Shown: positions 42,515-54,761 of the stretch, piece by piece
Position numbering within the stretch: the stretch's first letter is position 1
Layout: every line of letters starts with the position of its first letter
Assembly: GCA_947044405.1 (NCBI GenBank)
Contig: CAMRHE010000168.1
Location: 3,501,001-3,565,000 of the forward strand
DNA: 64,000 nucleotides
Source: Leptodactylus fallax
Taxonomy: Eukaryota; Chordata; Amphibia; Anura; Leptodactylidae
Reading direction: 5' to 3'
Translations under genes and position numbers: made by a program
Notes under the pieces: generated by a model
The model's database searches: none
Seen by the model: the letters and a program-made list of their open reading frames with translations, nothing else
Told to the model about the DNA's origin: nothing

Positions 42515-43269
42515 ACTGAACTGCCATACTGGCTTTCAGCATTCTTATAAATTGAAACGTTTTTTTAAACTACTCATGTCCCCTGCAGAAAAATGCATGG
42601 CTGCTGCTCGAGCTAATGAAAACTCTCAGCAGAACCAAGCCTGTCTCCAATCTGATAAGGTATGTTACAGACAACAGCGAGCTGCTGAAACTCCCCAGCA
42701 GACCCAAGCCCATCTCCAATCTGACAAAGCATTGTCAGCCACATGCACACAGCTGCACTCCAGGTTTCAATAACAACCCAGCCATTTTTCTTCACTGCTG
42801 TAGGTCAGCTTTAAAGGGGCAGGGTGCTGTGGATGACACTGTTACACAAGGTCACATACACACAGCTTTACTCCAGGTTTTCCATAACAATCGATGGCAG
42901 GTTTTTCACTGATATCCAAACTGAGATGCACATGATCACATGACACTTATGGACCAATGGAAAATCGCAGGTTCAGTCTTGACATACACACAGCTTTACA
43001 CCAGGTTTCCATAGCAACCAAGCTATTTATGGCCTGCATGAGTCAATAGCAGTTCGCAGGTCCTTAAATATTCAGTCATATGACGTGCATCAGCCAATAT
43101 AAGTTCACATTTCATTTACCAGGTTTCCATAGCAACACAGCCATAAATAGACTATACCTATACTGGGCTGCCATACTGGATGTCAAGTGCAAAACTGGCC
43201 AATTCTTATGGGGTCACTACACAAACAAAAATTGAAATATACCCGTACGAAGCCGGGTCCTTCCTCTAG

Positions 43270-43275
43270 TATATA

Positions 43276-43322
<47 letters not shown>
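43270..43322. repeat. (TA)n microsatellite
   Basis: TA tract between the Helitron 3' end and Tc1-F. Confidence 0.93.
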
Positions 43323-43323
<1 letters not shown>

Positions 43324-43326
<3 letters not shown>

Positions 43327-44922
43327 TACAGACCAAAAGTTTGGACACACCTTCTCATTTCAAGAGTTTTCTGTATTTTCATGACTATAAAAATTGTAGA
43401 TTCACACTGAAGGCATCAAAACTATGAATTAACACTTGTGGAATTATATACTTAACAAAAAAGTGTGAAACAACTGAAAATATGTCTTATATTCTAGGTT
43501 CTTCAAAGTAGCCACCTTTTGCTTTGATTACTGCTTTGCACACTCTTGGCATTCTCTTGATGAGCTTCAAGAGGTAGTCACCTGAAATGGTTTTCACTTC
43601 ACAGGTGTGCCCTGTCAGGTTTAATAAGTGGGATTTCTTGCCTTATAAATGGGGTTGGGACCATCAGTTGTGTTGTTCAGAAGTCAGGTGGATACACAGC
43701 TGATAGTCCTACTGAATGGAGTGTTAGAATTAGTATTATGGCAAGAAAAAAGCAGCTAAGTAAAGAAATGAAGGTCAGTCAGTCTGAAAAATTCAGAAAA
43801 CTTTGAAAGTGTCCCCAAGTGCAGTGGCCAAAACCATCAAGCGCTACAAAGAAACTGGCTCACATGAGGATCGCCCCAGGAAAGGAAGACCAAGAGTCAC
43901 CTCTGCTGCAGAGGATAAGTTCATCCGAGTCACCAGCCTCAGAAATCGCAGGTTAACAGTAGCTCAGATTAGAGACCAGGTCAATGCCACACAGAGTTCT
44001 AGCAGCAGACACATCTCTACAACAACTGTTAAGAGGAGACTGTGTGCCGCAGGTCTTCATGGTAAAATAGCTGCTAGGAAACTACTAAGGACAGGCAACA
44101 AGCAGAAGAGACTTGTTTGGGCTAAAGAACACAAGGAATGGACATTAGACCTGTGGAAATCTGTGCTTTGGTCTGATGAGTCCAAATTTGAGATCTTTGG
44201 TTCCGACCACCGTGTCTTTGGGCGACGCAGAAAAGGTGAACGAATGGACTCTACATGCCTGGTTCCTACCGTAAAGCATGGAGGAGGAGGTGTGATGGTG
44301 TGGGGGTGCTTTGCTGGTGACACTGTTGGGGATTTATTCAAAAGTGAAGGAATACTGAACCAGCATGGTTACCACAGCATCTTGCAGCGGCATGCTATTC
44401 CATCCAGTTTGCGTTTAGTTGGACCATCATTTATTTTTCAACAGGACAATGACCCCAAACACACCTCCAGACTGTGTAAGGGCTATTTGACCAAGAAGGA
44501 GAGTGATGGGGTGCTACGCCAGATGACTTGGCCTCCACAGTCACCAGACCTGAACCCAATCGAGATGGTTTGGGTTGAGCTGGACCGCAGAGTGAAGGCA
44601 AAAGGGCCAACAAGTGCTAAGCATCTCTGGGAACTCCTTCAAGACTGTTGGAAGACCATTTCAGGTGACTACCTCTTGAAGCTCATCAAGAGAATGCCAA
44701 GAGTGTGCAAAGCAGTAATCAAAGCAAAAGGTGGCTACTTTGAAGAACCTAGAATATAAGGCATATTTTCAGTTGTTTCACACTTTTTTGTTAAGTTTAT
44801 AATTCCACATGTGTTAATTCATAGTTTTGATGCCTTCAGTGTGAATCTACAATTTTTATAGTCATGAAAATGCAGAAAACTCTTGGAATGAGAAGGTGTG
44901 TCCAAACTTTTGGTCTGTACTG
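43324..44922 (+). mobile_element. Tc1-type transposon F (DD38E)
   Basis: 1,599 bp flanked by TA (43,322-43,323; 44,923-44,924) and by TA microsatellites. Long inverted repeats of about 180 bp start CAGTACAGACCAAAAGTTTG and are very similar at both ends. Confidence 0.93.
43738..44759 (+). pseudogene. DD38E Tc1-type transposase, broken N-terminus
   Basis: The ATG at 43,738 starts the expected basic N-terminus (MARKKQLSKE). A short internal deletion right after it and a TGA near 43,785 put it out of frame with the rest. From about 43,800 the frame is open for 318 codons to TAA: VSPSAVAKTIKRYKETG (helix-turn-helix), GRPR, then D (VLWSDESKFEIFG), a complete KHGGGGVMVWGCF box, D ([10 protein letters not shown]) and E (PDLNPIEMVW). 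Thirty-eight residues separate the last two catalytic residues, because the segment KKESDGVLRQMTWPP is longer than in Tc1. The DD38E family named Intruder has been described in animals; membership is an inference. Only the N-terminal damage prevents expression. Confidence 0.92.
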
Positions 44923-45153
44923 TATGTATAATATATATATATATATTTTTTTTTTTTTTGGCTGCACATAAATATAGTATTTGCAGTCTCTGCTAATCTA
45001 AAAAAAAAGAATCTCCATTATTTAAGTTTTTTGTAGTTTTATTTTTTTTACCCAATATACAGCATGCGCTAATTAAAAAAAAAAGTCTGTTATTTAAAGC
45101 TTTTTCCTAAAATACTTGTTTGAAATAAAACAACAGAAACAAAAAAAAAAAAG

Positions 45154-46790
45154 ATGACTGGAAAAAAAACAGGCCAGGGGACAGGCAAAAAAAAGGAAAA
45201 GGAGGAAACACTTGTGCAAGTACTAACAAAAAGAATGTGGATGGTAATAGCAACACTACTTCTAGTCTTCACAGCCCCACCAGTAACAGCAGTGTTGTCC
45301 TTCCTTAAGTATGTTTTCAAAAACAGTGAACCACAAATATTAAGTGAGGGTTTTGTGTTCCTCCTCAACATGTAATTTACCATGCTGTCTTTCTGTACTG
45401 TCAACCATGTCTTTTCTTTATTTTCACTGACACAGCTCCCATTCTCTAGTAGTCATATGGAATCTGTTGAGAGAAATATTCCTCATAGCATACGACTTCA
45501 TCTACTTCTTTTTGATGAGTTGGATGAAAACTGCCATTGATTTTTGGATGTAGAGGAGGTAGAGGTGGAAGACATGGGTGTTGGTGGAGGTAATAGTGGC
45601 AGGTGGTGTGCTACTGGTGGTAGTGCTGGCAGGGGCACTAGGGGGAAATCTGTTAGGAATTGTGAGGGCATAGAGGAAACCCATGATGTGTCACAAAAAA
45701 GTGGGGAAGATGAAGACCTGGCAACCGAGTCAGGATTAATCATAAGAAGAGGGTGGTAGCAGCTGCAATAATAAGAATTCCACCAGACGTTCAGCCCCAA
45801 GATCCAAAAGATCTGCCTGGGGTAGAGCTAAGGCAAGCTCAGGTGGTGGTGGCACTGGCAGACTTCGTTTTCACTGCTGCTGGTTTTGGCGGTAGCATCT
45901 ATGTGTGGTCATCTCTCATACAGGAATTTTTTAGTACATTACCAAATGACAAATCGATGACAAGGTACAAGATCTGCAAGCAGATAATTAGCCATGAGCA
46001 TACAGGCACACATGTAGGAACTAGGTCCCTCTGTAGGTGAAATGAATCATGGTCATCATCATTATCCTTCATTATTATCATCTCTGTCTGCTTCTCCTCC
46101 TCCTCCTTCTCCTCCTCCATGCCAACACCACTCATCATTATCCATAAATGAATGTGTTTCCAGTAAACAACAATCTTCACTTACTAATCTGGCTGGTCTG
46201 CAACTTTAAGTCCCACCTGGCCAAGTTACTGGCGGTGCAGTCGATGCCATGCCACTTAATGGAAACCACTTTGTATCATCAACTGATGTTTCAATGGAGA
46301 ATCTCACCATGTGGGCCTTTCCTTGTAAATGTCCATGTGGGGAAAGGTCCACACCACCATCAATTCGTTGAGCAGCGAATATGGGCAGGGACAATACATA
46401 ACTGTCATAGTTCAGTAAGTCAATGTTTTAGCTTCAGAGGCCACAGAATAGAAATGCAATCAGGACTGGTGCTTTCTAGTATCACTAATGACATCCCATC
46501 ATGGGTGCAGGGCAGGCACAGTTTCAACACCAGGTGGGACCCATCTGTCCTTTCCAGTTCCACCCCACTGGACCATTTCCCACCCCCAACATCATCAGGG
46601 CAACCCATTGCTTACCCTCCCCTGCATCATTTCTTCATTGTAAGGTGAAACACACATTGTTGCATATGCTCGAGCATCAATTTGAGCAACAGCATATGGT
46701 GCATGCAGCAAACCACAGACAGACAGTTTCTACCTCAGTCATGATGATCAGTTTTGGAAGATAGTCCAGTTTTTTCAGAAGCCAAGCTAG
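45154..46790 (+). pseudogene. hAT transposase remnant 2
   Basis: Decayed plus-strand coding sequence related to remnant 1 at 5.75-7.49 kb. A lysine-rich start (MTGKKTGQGTGKKKEKEE, 45,154) is followed after low-complexity sequence by acidic and glycine-rich stretches (EDMGVGGGNSG), then at 46,148-46,400 IWLVCNFKSHLAKLLAVQSM, CHLMETTLYHQLMFQ and FLVNVHVGKGPHHH, typical of the region before the first catalytic aspartate in hAT proteins. The later blocks (CIAHVLNLVV and RWNS) seen in copy 1 are missing. Many shifts and stops. Confidence 0.5.
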
Positions 46791-46984
46791 GCACACACTG
46801 ATAATTTTCTTGAAATTTAGTGTTGATTTGGCATTTGGTCCCATAAAGGGACAGGGATAACCATCAGAATTAATCCAGGTTCTTTTCTGCCTCCCAAGTA
46901 TTGTTTTCAGGGTCATCTTGAATCCTTTCCATTTCAGAAGATATTCTAGCTTTTAAAATGAAAATTGAAACTGTTCACAGATGC

Positions 46985-47348
46985 TCTCCATCTTATCTAG
47001 CTGAGCTTCAGCTATTTTGCAAAGAAGAATGGGCAAAAATATCGGTCTCTAGATGTGCAAATCTGGTAGAGACATACCCCAAAAGACTTTCAGCTGTAAT
47101 TGCAGCAAAAGGTGGGTCTACAGAGTATTGATATAGAGGGGTTGAATACTTTTACACATCACACTTTCAGATGTTTATTTGATTAAAATTCTGAAAACCA
47201 TGTATCATTTTCATTCCACTTCACAATTATATGCTGCTTTGTGCTGGTCTATCACTTAAAATCTTAATAAAATACATTTAAGTTTGTGGTTGTAAGGTGA
47301 CAAAATGTGAAAAAGTTCAAGGGGTATGAATACTTTTGCAAGCCACTG
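46985..47348 (+). pseudogene. Tc1-like transposon G, 3' end only
   Basis: From about 47,005 the frame reads ELQLFCKEEWAKISVSRCAN, then LVETYPKRLSAVIAAKGGST and EY-stop (47,129-47,131), the C-terminus of a Tc1 transposase with no defect in what remains. The inverted end follows and finishes TACTTTTGCAAGCCACTG at 47,348, then TA. Everything upstream, including all catalytic residues, is missing. Family distinct from A-F. Confidence 0.88.
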
Positions 47349-47350
47349 TA

Positions 47351-48895
47351 TTCTGGGCACCTCAGTGGCAGATTGCACTGACTATGGCATGGGCTCTTTG
47401 CTCCAGTGTGATGATTTTTCTTCCATGATGTCCCTTGCAAAGCCCTTGCTATTGCCTACTGCAGTCCAGTGATGTGGTACAGCACAGACCTGCATCTATA
47501 TTGGTCCCACAGTGTGTGCAAGACCAATGTGTGGTCTTTTCAAAGGGATTCCCATTGAAACATTTGCTCAAAAAAAATTTATTTTGTTGGGTAAAGGGGT
47601 GGTCTGCTTATAGAGAGGTAGCTTCCATAGAATATAATGGGAGAAAAATCAGTCAGCTGAAGTCTGGTTATTTAAGAAAGGCATTGAGGAAAAATTGGCT
47701 AAAATGGTATGACTAATACCATAAAATAGCATTGTGTGGTTTCGAGCAAAATGTTAAAAGTGGGTTTTAGTATTGGGCACACCATATATAATACAATAGC
47801 TCATACGTTTAGAATTTTTATAAAACTTACTTATTCTGATAACATAGCTGTTTTAATTGGGTATATAGTTATAGTCTCAGGTTTTGTGACAGTTTCTAAA
47901 CTTTATGGATATTTATATGTGTATTGTAAATAGAGGTTTTTTTTTAGGGGATAGATATATATTTTTTTAAGTTTCCTTTTTCCCTTGGCTGGTTGAAATG
48001 CAGAGATCCTAAATATTTGACTTGCACACAAATGTTCTATCTACCATAGTGAACTTCTCCTAGTAAAAAAATGCCAAAGAATGGTTCATGGTATTGAGCA
48101 CTTCAGTCGAGGGTTCCCTCGTGACTATTTATTTTAGCAGATGCTGAATAATCTTTAACACACATTCCCCCACACCACAACTCTGCAACCATATCATTAT
48201 AAAAATAATTCTTTCTAGAAAAAAAGCTGCTATCAAAGCTAAAAAAAAATATTTAATTGTGAACAAGATTATAAAGGGTTTCTTTAAATTACAGTTTACT
48301 TATGAAACACATGAGTTATTGGACATTGAAGAAGCACTGCAGTAAAAAAAAAATGTCCCCTCTTTTTGAAAATGAATTAAACTGTAGTGTAATGTTTTTG
48401 AATAACTTGTTCATGGCTTTAGGCTACCTTCACACATGGTTCTTGTGCAGGCATTTATTCTTTTGTCTGAATAAAGTATGATTCATGCATTTTTATGGTT
48501 TTTTTAGGGAGTTTCTCCTTTTTTTTTTTGTTCACACAGCATTTTTATTGTATTTTTTTCATGCTTTTTTTTGCCTATAATGAAATTAATAGGACACAGC
48601 GAACAAGAGGACTACCTATTAAAATTTAACTTTTAATTCTGTATGTATAAAATACCCCTGTAACTGTATCAGCAAAAAGACAAAATTATAAAATACACAA
48701 ACAGAGAGGCAGAACTAGCTTTGACTCCTCCCAGTATTATAATGTAAAATATTTGTGCAGCTTATAATTTATTCCAAAATTTTTGATATTTCACAACCAA
48801 ATGTTTTGTGGTCACAATAGTAGGTAAATGGTTCCAGTAGAGTATAAACAGTCCTCCAACAATCATGTGACTAATGGAACCTTCTACTGACCATC
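47351..48895. other. Unassigned A/T-rich sequence
   Basis: No coding signal. 48,422-48,440 (GGCTACCTTCACACATGGTT) resembles a MITE end, possibly pairing with AAACCAGCCTTAGG at 51,009. Long T and A runs. Confidence 0.35.
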
Positions 48896-48900
48896 CTACC

Positions 48901-49509
48901 AGTGTCAGGCTGGTGTGCATAGGGCCCACCAGTGAAATTCATTCTGGGGGCCCACTATACAGCTAAATGCAACTATTATCTGCCAACCATTTTTTTTTTT
49001 TTTACCAGTGTTAGCCTGCTACCTAGCCCTTGTCTTAGACTAGTAGGTCCCTAGCTCTGTAAGCAGGATGATAGTTGCCTGGAGCTCCACAGTGACAATA
49101 AAAAGATGGGGCTTAGGAGAGGGATAGTATTTGACCTGCCTCTCTGCCAGCCAGTGCATCTATATATAATAAACTGGGGAGTTTGTTAAATATTCTCCCC
49201 AGTTTATTATATGAGTTCATAGGCTGCATGGGATGTTGTACATCTATCTGCATGTAGTACTGTAAGCATATTGTGCCCAGGAACATTCTTGCAATTTGAC
49301 TGCCTTGTAAACCGCAAGCCACATCAGGGGGAGGTTATTTATATAAGGGGTCTTTAGGGGGCATAATTTATATTAGGAGGCATTATGAACATAAGGGGGT
49401 GGTCATTGATATAAAGGATCATTAGAGGTGCAGTATTTATGTCAGGAGTAATCAGGGGCATAATATGAGGGTCAATTAATTTAATTAAGGTGGCACTTGG
49501 GCTTTATTA
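48901..49509. mobile_element. hAT-like MITE, right end uncertain
   Basis: Starts CAGTGTCAGGCTGGTGTGCA, then TAGGGCCCACCAGTG and GGGGGCCCACTATACAGC, a CAG-type terminus. Contains a perfect 18-bp stem, ATATAATAAACTGGGGAG (49,164-49,181) with its complement (49,195-49,212). The right boundary was not found. Confidence 0.5.
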
Positions 49510-49722
49510 AGACTAAGGCCCCACGTAGTGGGCTGCAGCAAAAAAAGTGCTGCAGGAAAAACCGCGGCAGTAACACATTGTGGTTTTTCCCACAAAGCTT
49601 TTCACAGAAGGAAACCTCTGTGGACTTTCTGCTTCCATTATACCTATAGGGAAACCACTAGTTTTTCCCTGTAGGTATAATTGATATGCTGCGATTTCCA
49701 AAACCGCAACGGAGGAAACCTA
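49510..49722. mobile_element. Hairpin-rich MITE, uninterrupted relative
   Basis: AAGGCCCCACGTAGTGGGCT at the left, then an imperfect hairpin around AAAAACCGCGGCAGTAACAC / TGTGGTTTTTCCC, then GTAGGTATAATTGATATGCT and GCGATTTCCAAAACCGCAAC. It matches the MITE at 23.1-25.9 kb without the gypsy insertion. Confidence 0.65.
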
Positions 49723-49727
49723 TTTAA

Positions 49728-50440
49728 CCCCTTCCCGACATCCACCGTAATAGTACGGCGGATGTCAGGTATTTAAATATGCCGTATTTCTGCTGTATTA
49801 TACAGCAGAGACCCAGTGCTAATGCCCGCAATCAGTGCCCGCACTGATCACGGGCATTAACCCCTCTGGCCCCTCGGTCAAAGCTGAGAAAGCTCCAGGG
49901 CCAGCGTCCCATTGGCATGACAGCCAGGAGCTTTTTGAAGGCTCCAAGGCCTGTCTTTAGTTACTTTCTATTGCAGGCTGCTCTATGCAATGCATTAGCA
50001 TTGTAATTCATTACATAAGGGATCAGATCCCTGAGGGATCTAATAAATGCAAAAAAAAATAAAAAAAAATTAAAAAGTAAAAAAAAATAAATAAAAAAAA
50101 AAATTAAAAATTCAAATAACCCCCCTTTCCCTAGAACGCATATAAAAGTACTTAAATACTGTGAAACACATACACATTAGGTATCCCTGTGTCTGAAAAC
50201 ACCCGGTCTACAAAGCTATAAAAATATTTTTTCTGGTACGGTAACGCCTACGGTTTCACCTCTGATAAAAATTTGAATAAAAAGATATGAAAGCAATAGC
50301 AATTTCCCAAAATGGTATAACTATAAAGTACATCTGGCCCTGAAAAAAAAAAGATACCTTATGCATCACCGTACATGGAACTATAAAAAACAGAGGGAGT
50401 CAAAAACGAAAATCGAAAAAATTCCTCTGACGAGAAGGGG
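49728..50440. mobile_element. TTAA-flanked repeat (piggyBac-like MITE)
   Basis: 713 bp between TTAA at 49,724-49,727 and 50,441-50,444. Ends CCCCTTCCCGACATC and the inverse of GACGAGAAGGGG. Near the left end CCGTAATAGTACGG and CTGCTGTATTATACAGCAG are perfect palindromes. No coding capacity. Confidence 0.72.
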
Positions 50441-50444
50441 TTAA

Positions 50445-51483
50445 AGGGTGTCGATCTTATTCAACCCAACTTCTCCAGGCTTCACTTATAGCAATTTGTC
50501 TTTCCCAGGGACAAACATGGTTTCCCGTTACTCAGATACCCCTAGGATATATATATGCATATACATGCAAACACAGGACACACCCAAAACTCCAAGAAAT
50601 GGACTCCACTTGCTTAAATCTAATATCGGGGTAAAGGGTGGAAAGATGACATTACATTGGTCATATCCTCTCCAACCAGGCCTCATAAATCAAGTTAAAT
50701 TAAGCAAGTAAAATGTAACAGTTCGTTCAGCCCCCCAGGGGCCACAGTTTTACTATATAATATATATTTTATCTATAAATCCATTGGAATTCCTTTTGTA
50801 GCAGTGTCTTGTTCAGGTCGCCTCCACCTCTAAAGCCATGAATTTGATGAGTTTCAGATCACCCCCATCATGATGTTCATTCACATGACGGGCAAATGGT
50901 TTATCTCTTATTCTCAATGTCACCCAAATGCTCTAGAATACGTCTCATTCCTATAATGAAATTACAGCTGCAAAACCCAGCTAAACACAGTAAAAAAATG
51001 CTTGTGCGAAACCAGCCTTAGGTTGAAGCCTCATGTTGTGGAAAAGCAGCTTTTTTGGCTATTGCAAAAATGCAGTAGAAAAAAAATGTAGCATTTTTAA
51101 TCCCACCAAAGTGAATGAGATTTCATCTAGGCTTTATTCACAGAAATGTGTCCATTTTTCGACTGAGAAAACTAGACAAATCGCACTGTTTTAATGACAT
51201 CCATTCAGTGTAAGTTTGTCTATTTTTGATGGCTGAGTGTCATCCATTTTGTATTGGATTTTAATGGACTTTGGAAAAAAATCGCATGAATTTCGTTGGC
51301 CTTACTTTTTTGACCCAACCCACTGATTTGTTTTTAACTAACTTAACTCATACATTACACTCAAACACGTTTAGATCCATTTAAAAATAGATTCATTGAT
51401 TTCTATTTGGTCAAAGCAGACAAAAATAGAGCAGTTTTGTTTTTTTAACTGACCCTTTTATCTGTCTGTCAAAGGAACAGTCA
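50445..51483. other. Unassigned, with MITE remnant
   Basis: 51,010-51,120 is a relative of the 21.6-kb MITE (AGCAGCTTTTTTGGCTATTG...GCATTTTTAATC). The rest has no recognised content. Confidence 0.4.
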
Positions 51484-53188
51484 TTTAACCCATTAACACA
51501 AAATGACATAATAGTATGTCATGGGAAGGTGTACCTTCCCGCATCAGGACTTACTATTACGTTGTGGTAATATTACCCGCTCAAAAGCTGAGCAGGTGAC
51601 ATCGGGAGCGGGTGTCAGCTGTACGTAACAGCTGATACCTGCGTGCAACCTCCACGGTCGGAGTTGAGCTCCAATCGTCGGTGTTAACCTCTTAGATGTC
51701 GCAGTCATAATTACTCAATCAACCCATTACCTCAACATCCCACCTCCAGGTCCGTCTCCAAGGGGGCTGGGATCCTTGTTCAGCAGCCTGTTTCGTGGCC
51801 CCAGGTGTGCAATCTTCATCTTCAGTCTTCTGATCCTGCTTCAGGCTCGATTCATCACGCAAATGCATAGGCTGACAGCAGTTATACACTTCAATACTTC
51901 TGTATTGGAGTGTATAACACTCAAACAGTAATCAGAAGATTGCTCATGTCCCCTATTAGGACAAGTAAAATAGGTAAAAAAAATAAATAAATAAATAAAT
52001 ATTTAGAAGCTTAAAAAATAAATAAATTAAAAAAAAACAATAAAATGCCCCTTTTTCCTTATATACTATAAAAACACAAAACACAGTATAAAACACTACA
52101 TATTTGGTATCGCCACATCAAACTGTACAATAAAAGTAAAACAATTGCTAACCCACACATTGAATGTGAGGTAAAAAACTGAAAAAAAAACCCGCTAGAA
52201 GTAACAATTTTTTGCCATCTCACCTCACAAAATATGGAATAAAAAGGGATCAAAAAATAATATATAGCCCAAAATGGTACCAATAAAAACTACATCTTTT
52301 CCCGTAAAAAATAAGCCCTCAGTCAGCTTCATCAACATAAAAATAAAAATGTTATGCCTCTCAAAAGATGACGATGCAAAAATAATACTTTTTTTTCCCA
52401 AATGGATTTTTATTCTGCAAAATTAGTAACGCATAAAAACTATATAAAGTAGGTATTGCCGTAATCGTACTAACCCACAGAATAAAGGTAACATATTATT
52501 TGTGCCGTATGGCGAAGGGCAAAAAATTCTAAATGTTAAAAAGCAAAGCCAGAATTTATTTTTTTTAATCTACCCAGAAAGAGTTAATAAAAATTTTGTT
52601 AATAAGTTATAGACACCCCAAAATAGTCTTTATAAAATGCATCTCATCCCCCTTATATGGCTACATCGCACGAAAAATAAAATTGTACAATGTACAATGT
52701 AATGATAAGAAAACCAAAACTCGCCATATCTTTAGGAAACAACTGGCTGCGGCAGATTTAGAGCTTACGAGGAGAAAGACACCAGAAGTGATGCCCAGAG
52801 TGACCCCCCCCCCTTCCCCAATCATAGGAGCTACTGGGGAAATAGCAGGGAATTTGGTGTTCCCAATGTACTCTGCACAGCTTATATATTCACTCTTCAC
52901 CATCCGCTATGCATTCAGGTCTGGGAAACTAATTCTCACTACACCCATTGATAAATTCTTTGAGGGGTGCAGTTTTCAAAGTGGTGTCACTCTCTAGGGA
53001 GTTCCACTTTTTTGGTACTTTAGAGGCTCTGCAAACATGACATTGCATTCAGATACCAAACATCTAACTCTGCGCTTCAAAAGCCACATAGCTCTCTTTC
53101 ACATCTGTGCCCTGCTGTGTGCCCAAACTGCAGTGTATGCCCACAGGTATGACACTGTTGTACCCAGGATAACATACTTAATGTCATA

Positions 53189-54761
53189 TAGTGGGGAAAA
53201 AAAGTATTTAGTCAGCCACCACTTGTGCAAGTTCTCCCACTTAAAAAGATGAGAGAAGCCTGTAAGTGACATCATAGGTAGACCTCAACTATGAGAGACA
53301 AAATGAGTAAACAAATCCAGAAAACCACATTGTCTGATTTTTAAAGAATTTATTTGCAAATTATGGTGGAAAATAAGTATTTGGTCAATAACAAAAGTTC
53401 ATCTCAATACTTTGTTATATATCCTTTGTTGGCAATGACAAAGGTTGGCACACACTGTTGCTGGTATGTTGACCCATTCCTCCATGCAGATCTCCTCTAG
53501 GGCAGTGATGTTTTGGGGCTGTCGCTGGGCAACACGGACTTTCAACTCCCTCCAAAGGTTTTCTATGGGGTTGAGATCTGGAGACTGGCTAGGCCACTCC
53601 AGGACCTTGAAATGCTTCTTACGAAGCCACTCCTTCGTTGCCCTGGCAGTGTGCTTGGGATCATTGTCATGCTGAAAGACCCAGCCACATTTCATCTTCA
53701 ATGCCCTTGTTGATGGAAGGAGGTTTGCACTCAAAATCTCATGATACATGGCCCCATTCATTCTTTCATGTACACGGATCAGTCCTCCTGGTCCCTTTGC
53801 AGAGAAACAGCCCCAAAGCATGATGTTGCCACCCCCATGCTTCACGTAGGTATGGTGTTCTTTGGATGCAACTCAGCATTCACTCTCCTCCAAACACGAT
53901 GAGTTGTGTTTCTACCAAACATTTCTACTTTAGCTTCATCTGACCATATGACATTCTCCCAATACTCTTCTGGATCATCCAAATGCTCTCTAGCAAACTT
54001 CAGACGGGCCCGGATATGTACTGGCTTAAGCAGGGGGACACGTCTGGCACTGCAGGATCTGAGTCCCTGGCGGCGTAGTGTGTTACTGACGGTAGCCTTT
54101 GTTACGTTAGTTCCAGCTTTCTGCAGGTCATTCACTAGGTCCCCCCGTGTGGTTCTGGGATTTTTTTCTCACCGTTTTTGTGATCATTTTGACCCCACGG
54201 GGTGAGATCTTGCGTGGAGCCCCTGATCGAGGGAGATTATCAGTGGACTTGTATGTCTTCCATTTTCTAATTATTGCTCCAACAGTTGATTTCTTCACAC
54301 CAAGCTGCTTGCCTATTGCAGATTCAATCTTCCCAGCCTGGTTTAGGTCTACAATTTTGTTTCTGGTCTCCTTCCACAGCTCTTTGGTCTTCACCATAGT
54401 GGAGTTTGGAGTGTGACTGTTTGAGGTTGTGGACAGGTGTCTTTTATACTGATAACAATGTCAAACAGGTGCCATTACTACAGGTAATGAGTAGAGGACA
54501 GAGGAGCCTCTTAAAGAAGAAGTTACAGGTCTGTGAGAGCCAGAAATCTTGCTTGTTTGTAGGTGACCAAATACTTATTTTCCACCATAATTTGCAAATA
54601 AATTCTTAAAAAATCAGACAATGTGATTTTCTAGATATGTTTTCTCATTTTGTCTCTCATAGTTGAGGTCTACCTATGATGTCAATTACAGGCCTCTCTC
54701 ATCTTTTTAAATGGGAGAACATGCACAATTGGTGGCTGACTAAATACTTTTTTCCCCACTG
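53189..54761 (-). mobile_element. Tc1-like transposon H (family A)
   Basis: 1,573 bp flanked by TA (53,187-53,188; 54,762-54,763); the first base of the left end is T instead of C. The inverted repeats are those of element A at 2.55 kb, in opposite orientation. Nested in the large TTAA-bounded repeat. Confidence 0.92.
53399..54397 (-). pseudogene. Tc1 transposase (family A), three small indels
   Basis: From the ATG at 54,397 ([20 protein letters not shown]) the DNA-binding region is intact, including GRP-like PRSGAPRK. A shift near 54,135 (after [12 protein letters not shown]) moves to the frame 54,135-53,842 with [20 protein letters not shown] and the first catalytic block VIWSDEAKVEMFG. 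A single-base deletion in the codons for PTVKHGGG (about 53,846) leads to the frame 53,845-53,399 with [14 protein letters not shown] and [11 protein letters not shown], 34 residues apart. Near the C-terminus 22 bp present in copy A are missing, between two CTTTG / CTTGTG-like microhomologies, which changes the last residues. All three catalytic residues remain. Confidence 0.92.

Larger units (their letters stand above)
41404..43269 (+). mobile_element. Non-autonomous Helitron
   Basis: 1,866 bp starting TCTTATATATATAAAAATGA after an A and ending CTAG before a T, the A|TC...CTAG|T arrangement of Helitrons, with no target duplication. Just before the 3' end ACCCGTACGAAGCCGGGT forms the terminal hairpin (stem ACCCG/CGGGT), followed by CCTTCCTCTAG. 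No Rep/helicase is encoded. It contains a (CTGT)n microsatellite, a ~250-bp internal direct duplication (about 41,660-41,910 and 42,915-43,185) and a nested hAT element. Confidence 0.9.

Noticed and set aside
45154..45375. Small membrane protein starting MTGKKTGQGTGKKK
   Set aside because: Better explained as the decayed N-terminus of the hAT transposase remnant; the hydrophobic stretch arises from ACA/GCA-rich low-complexity codons.
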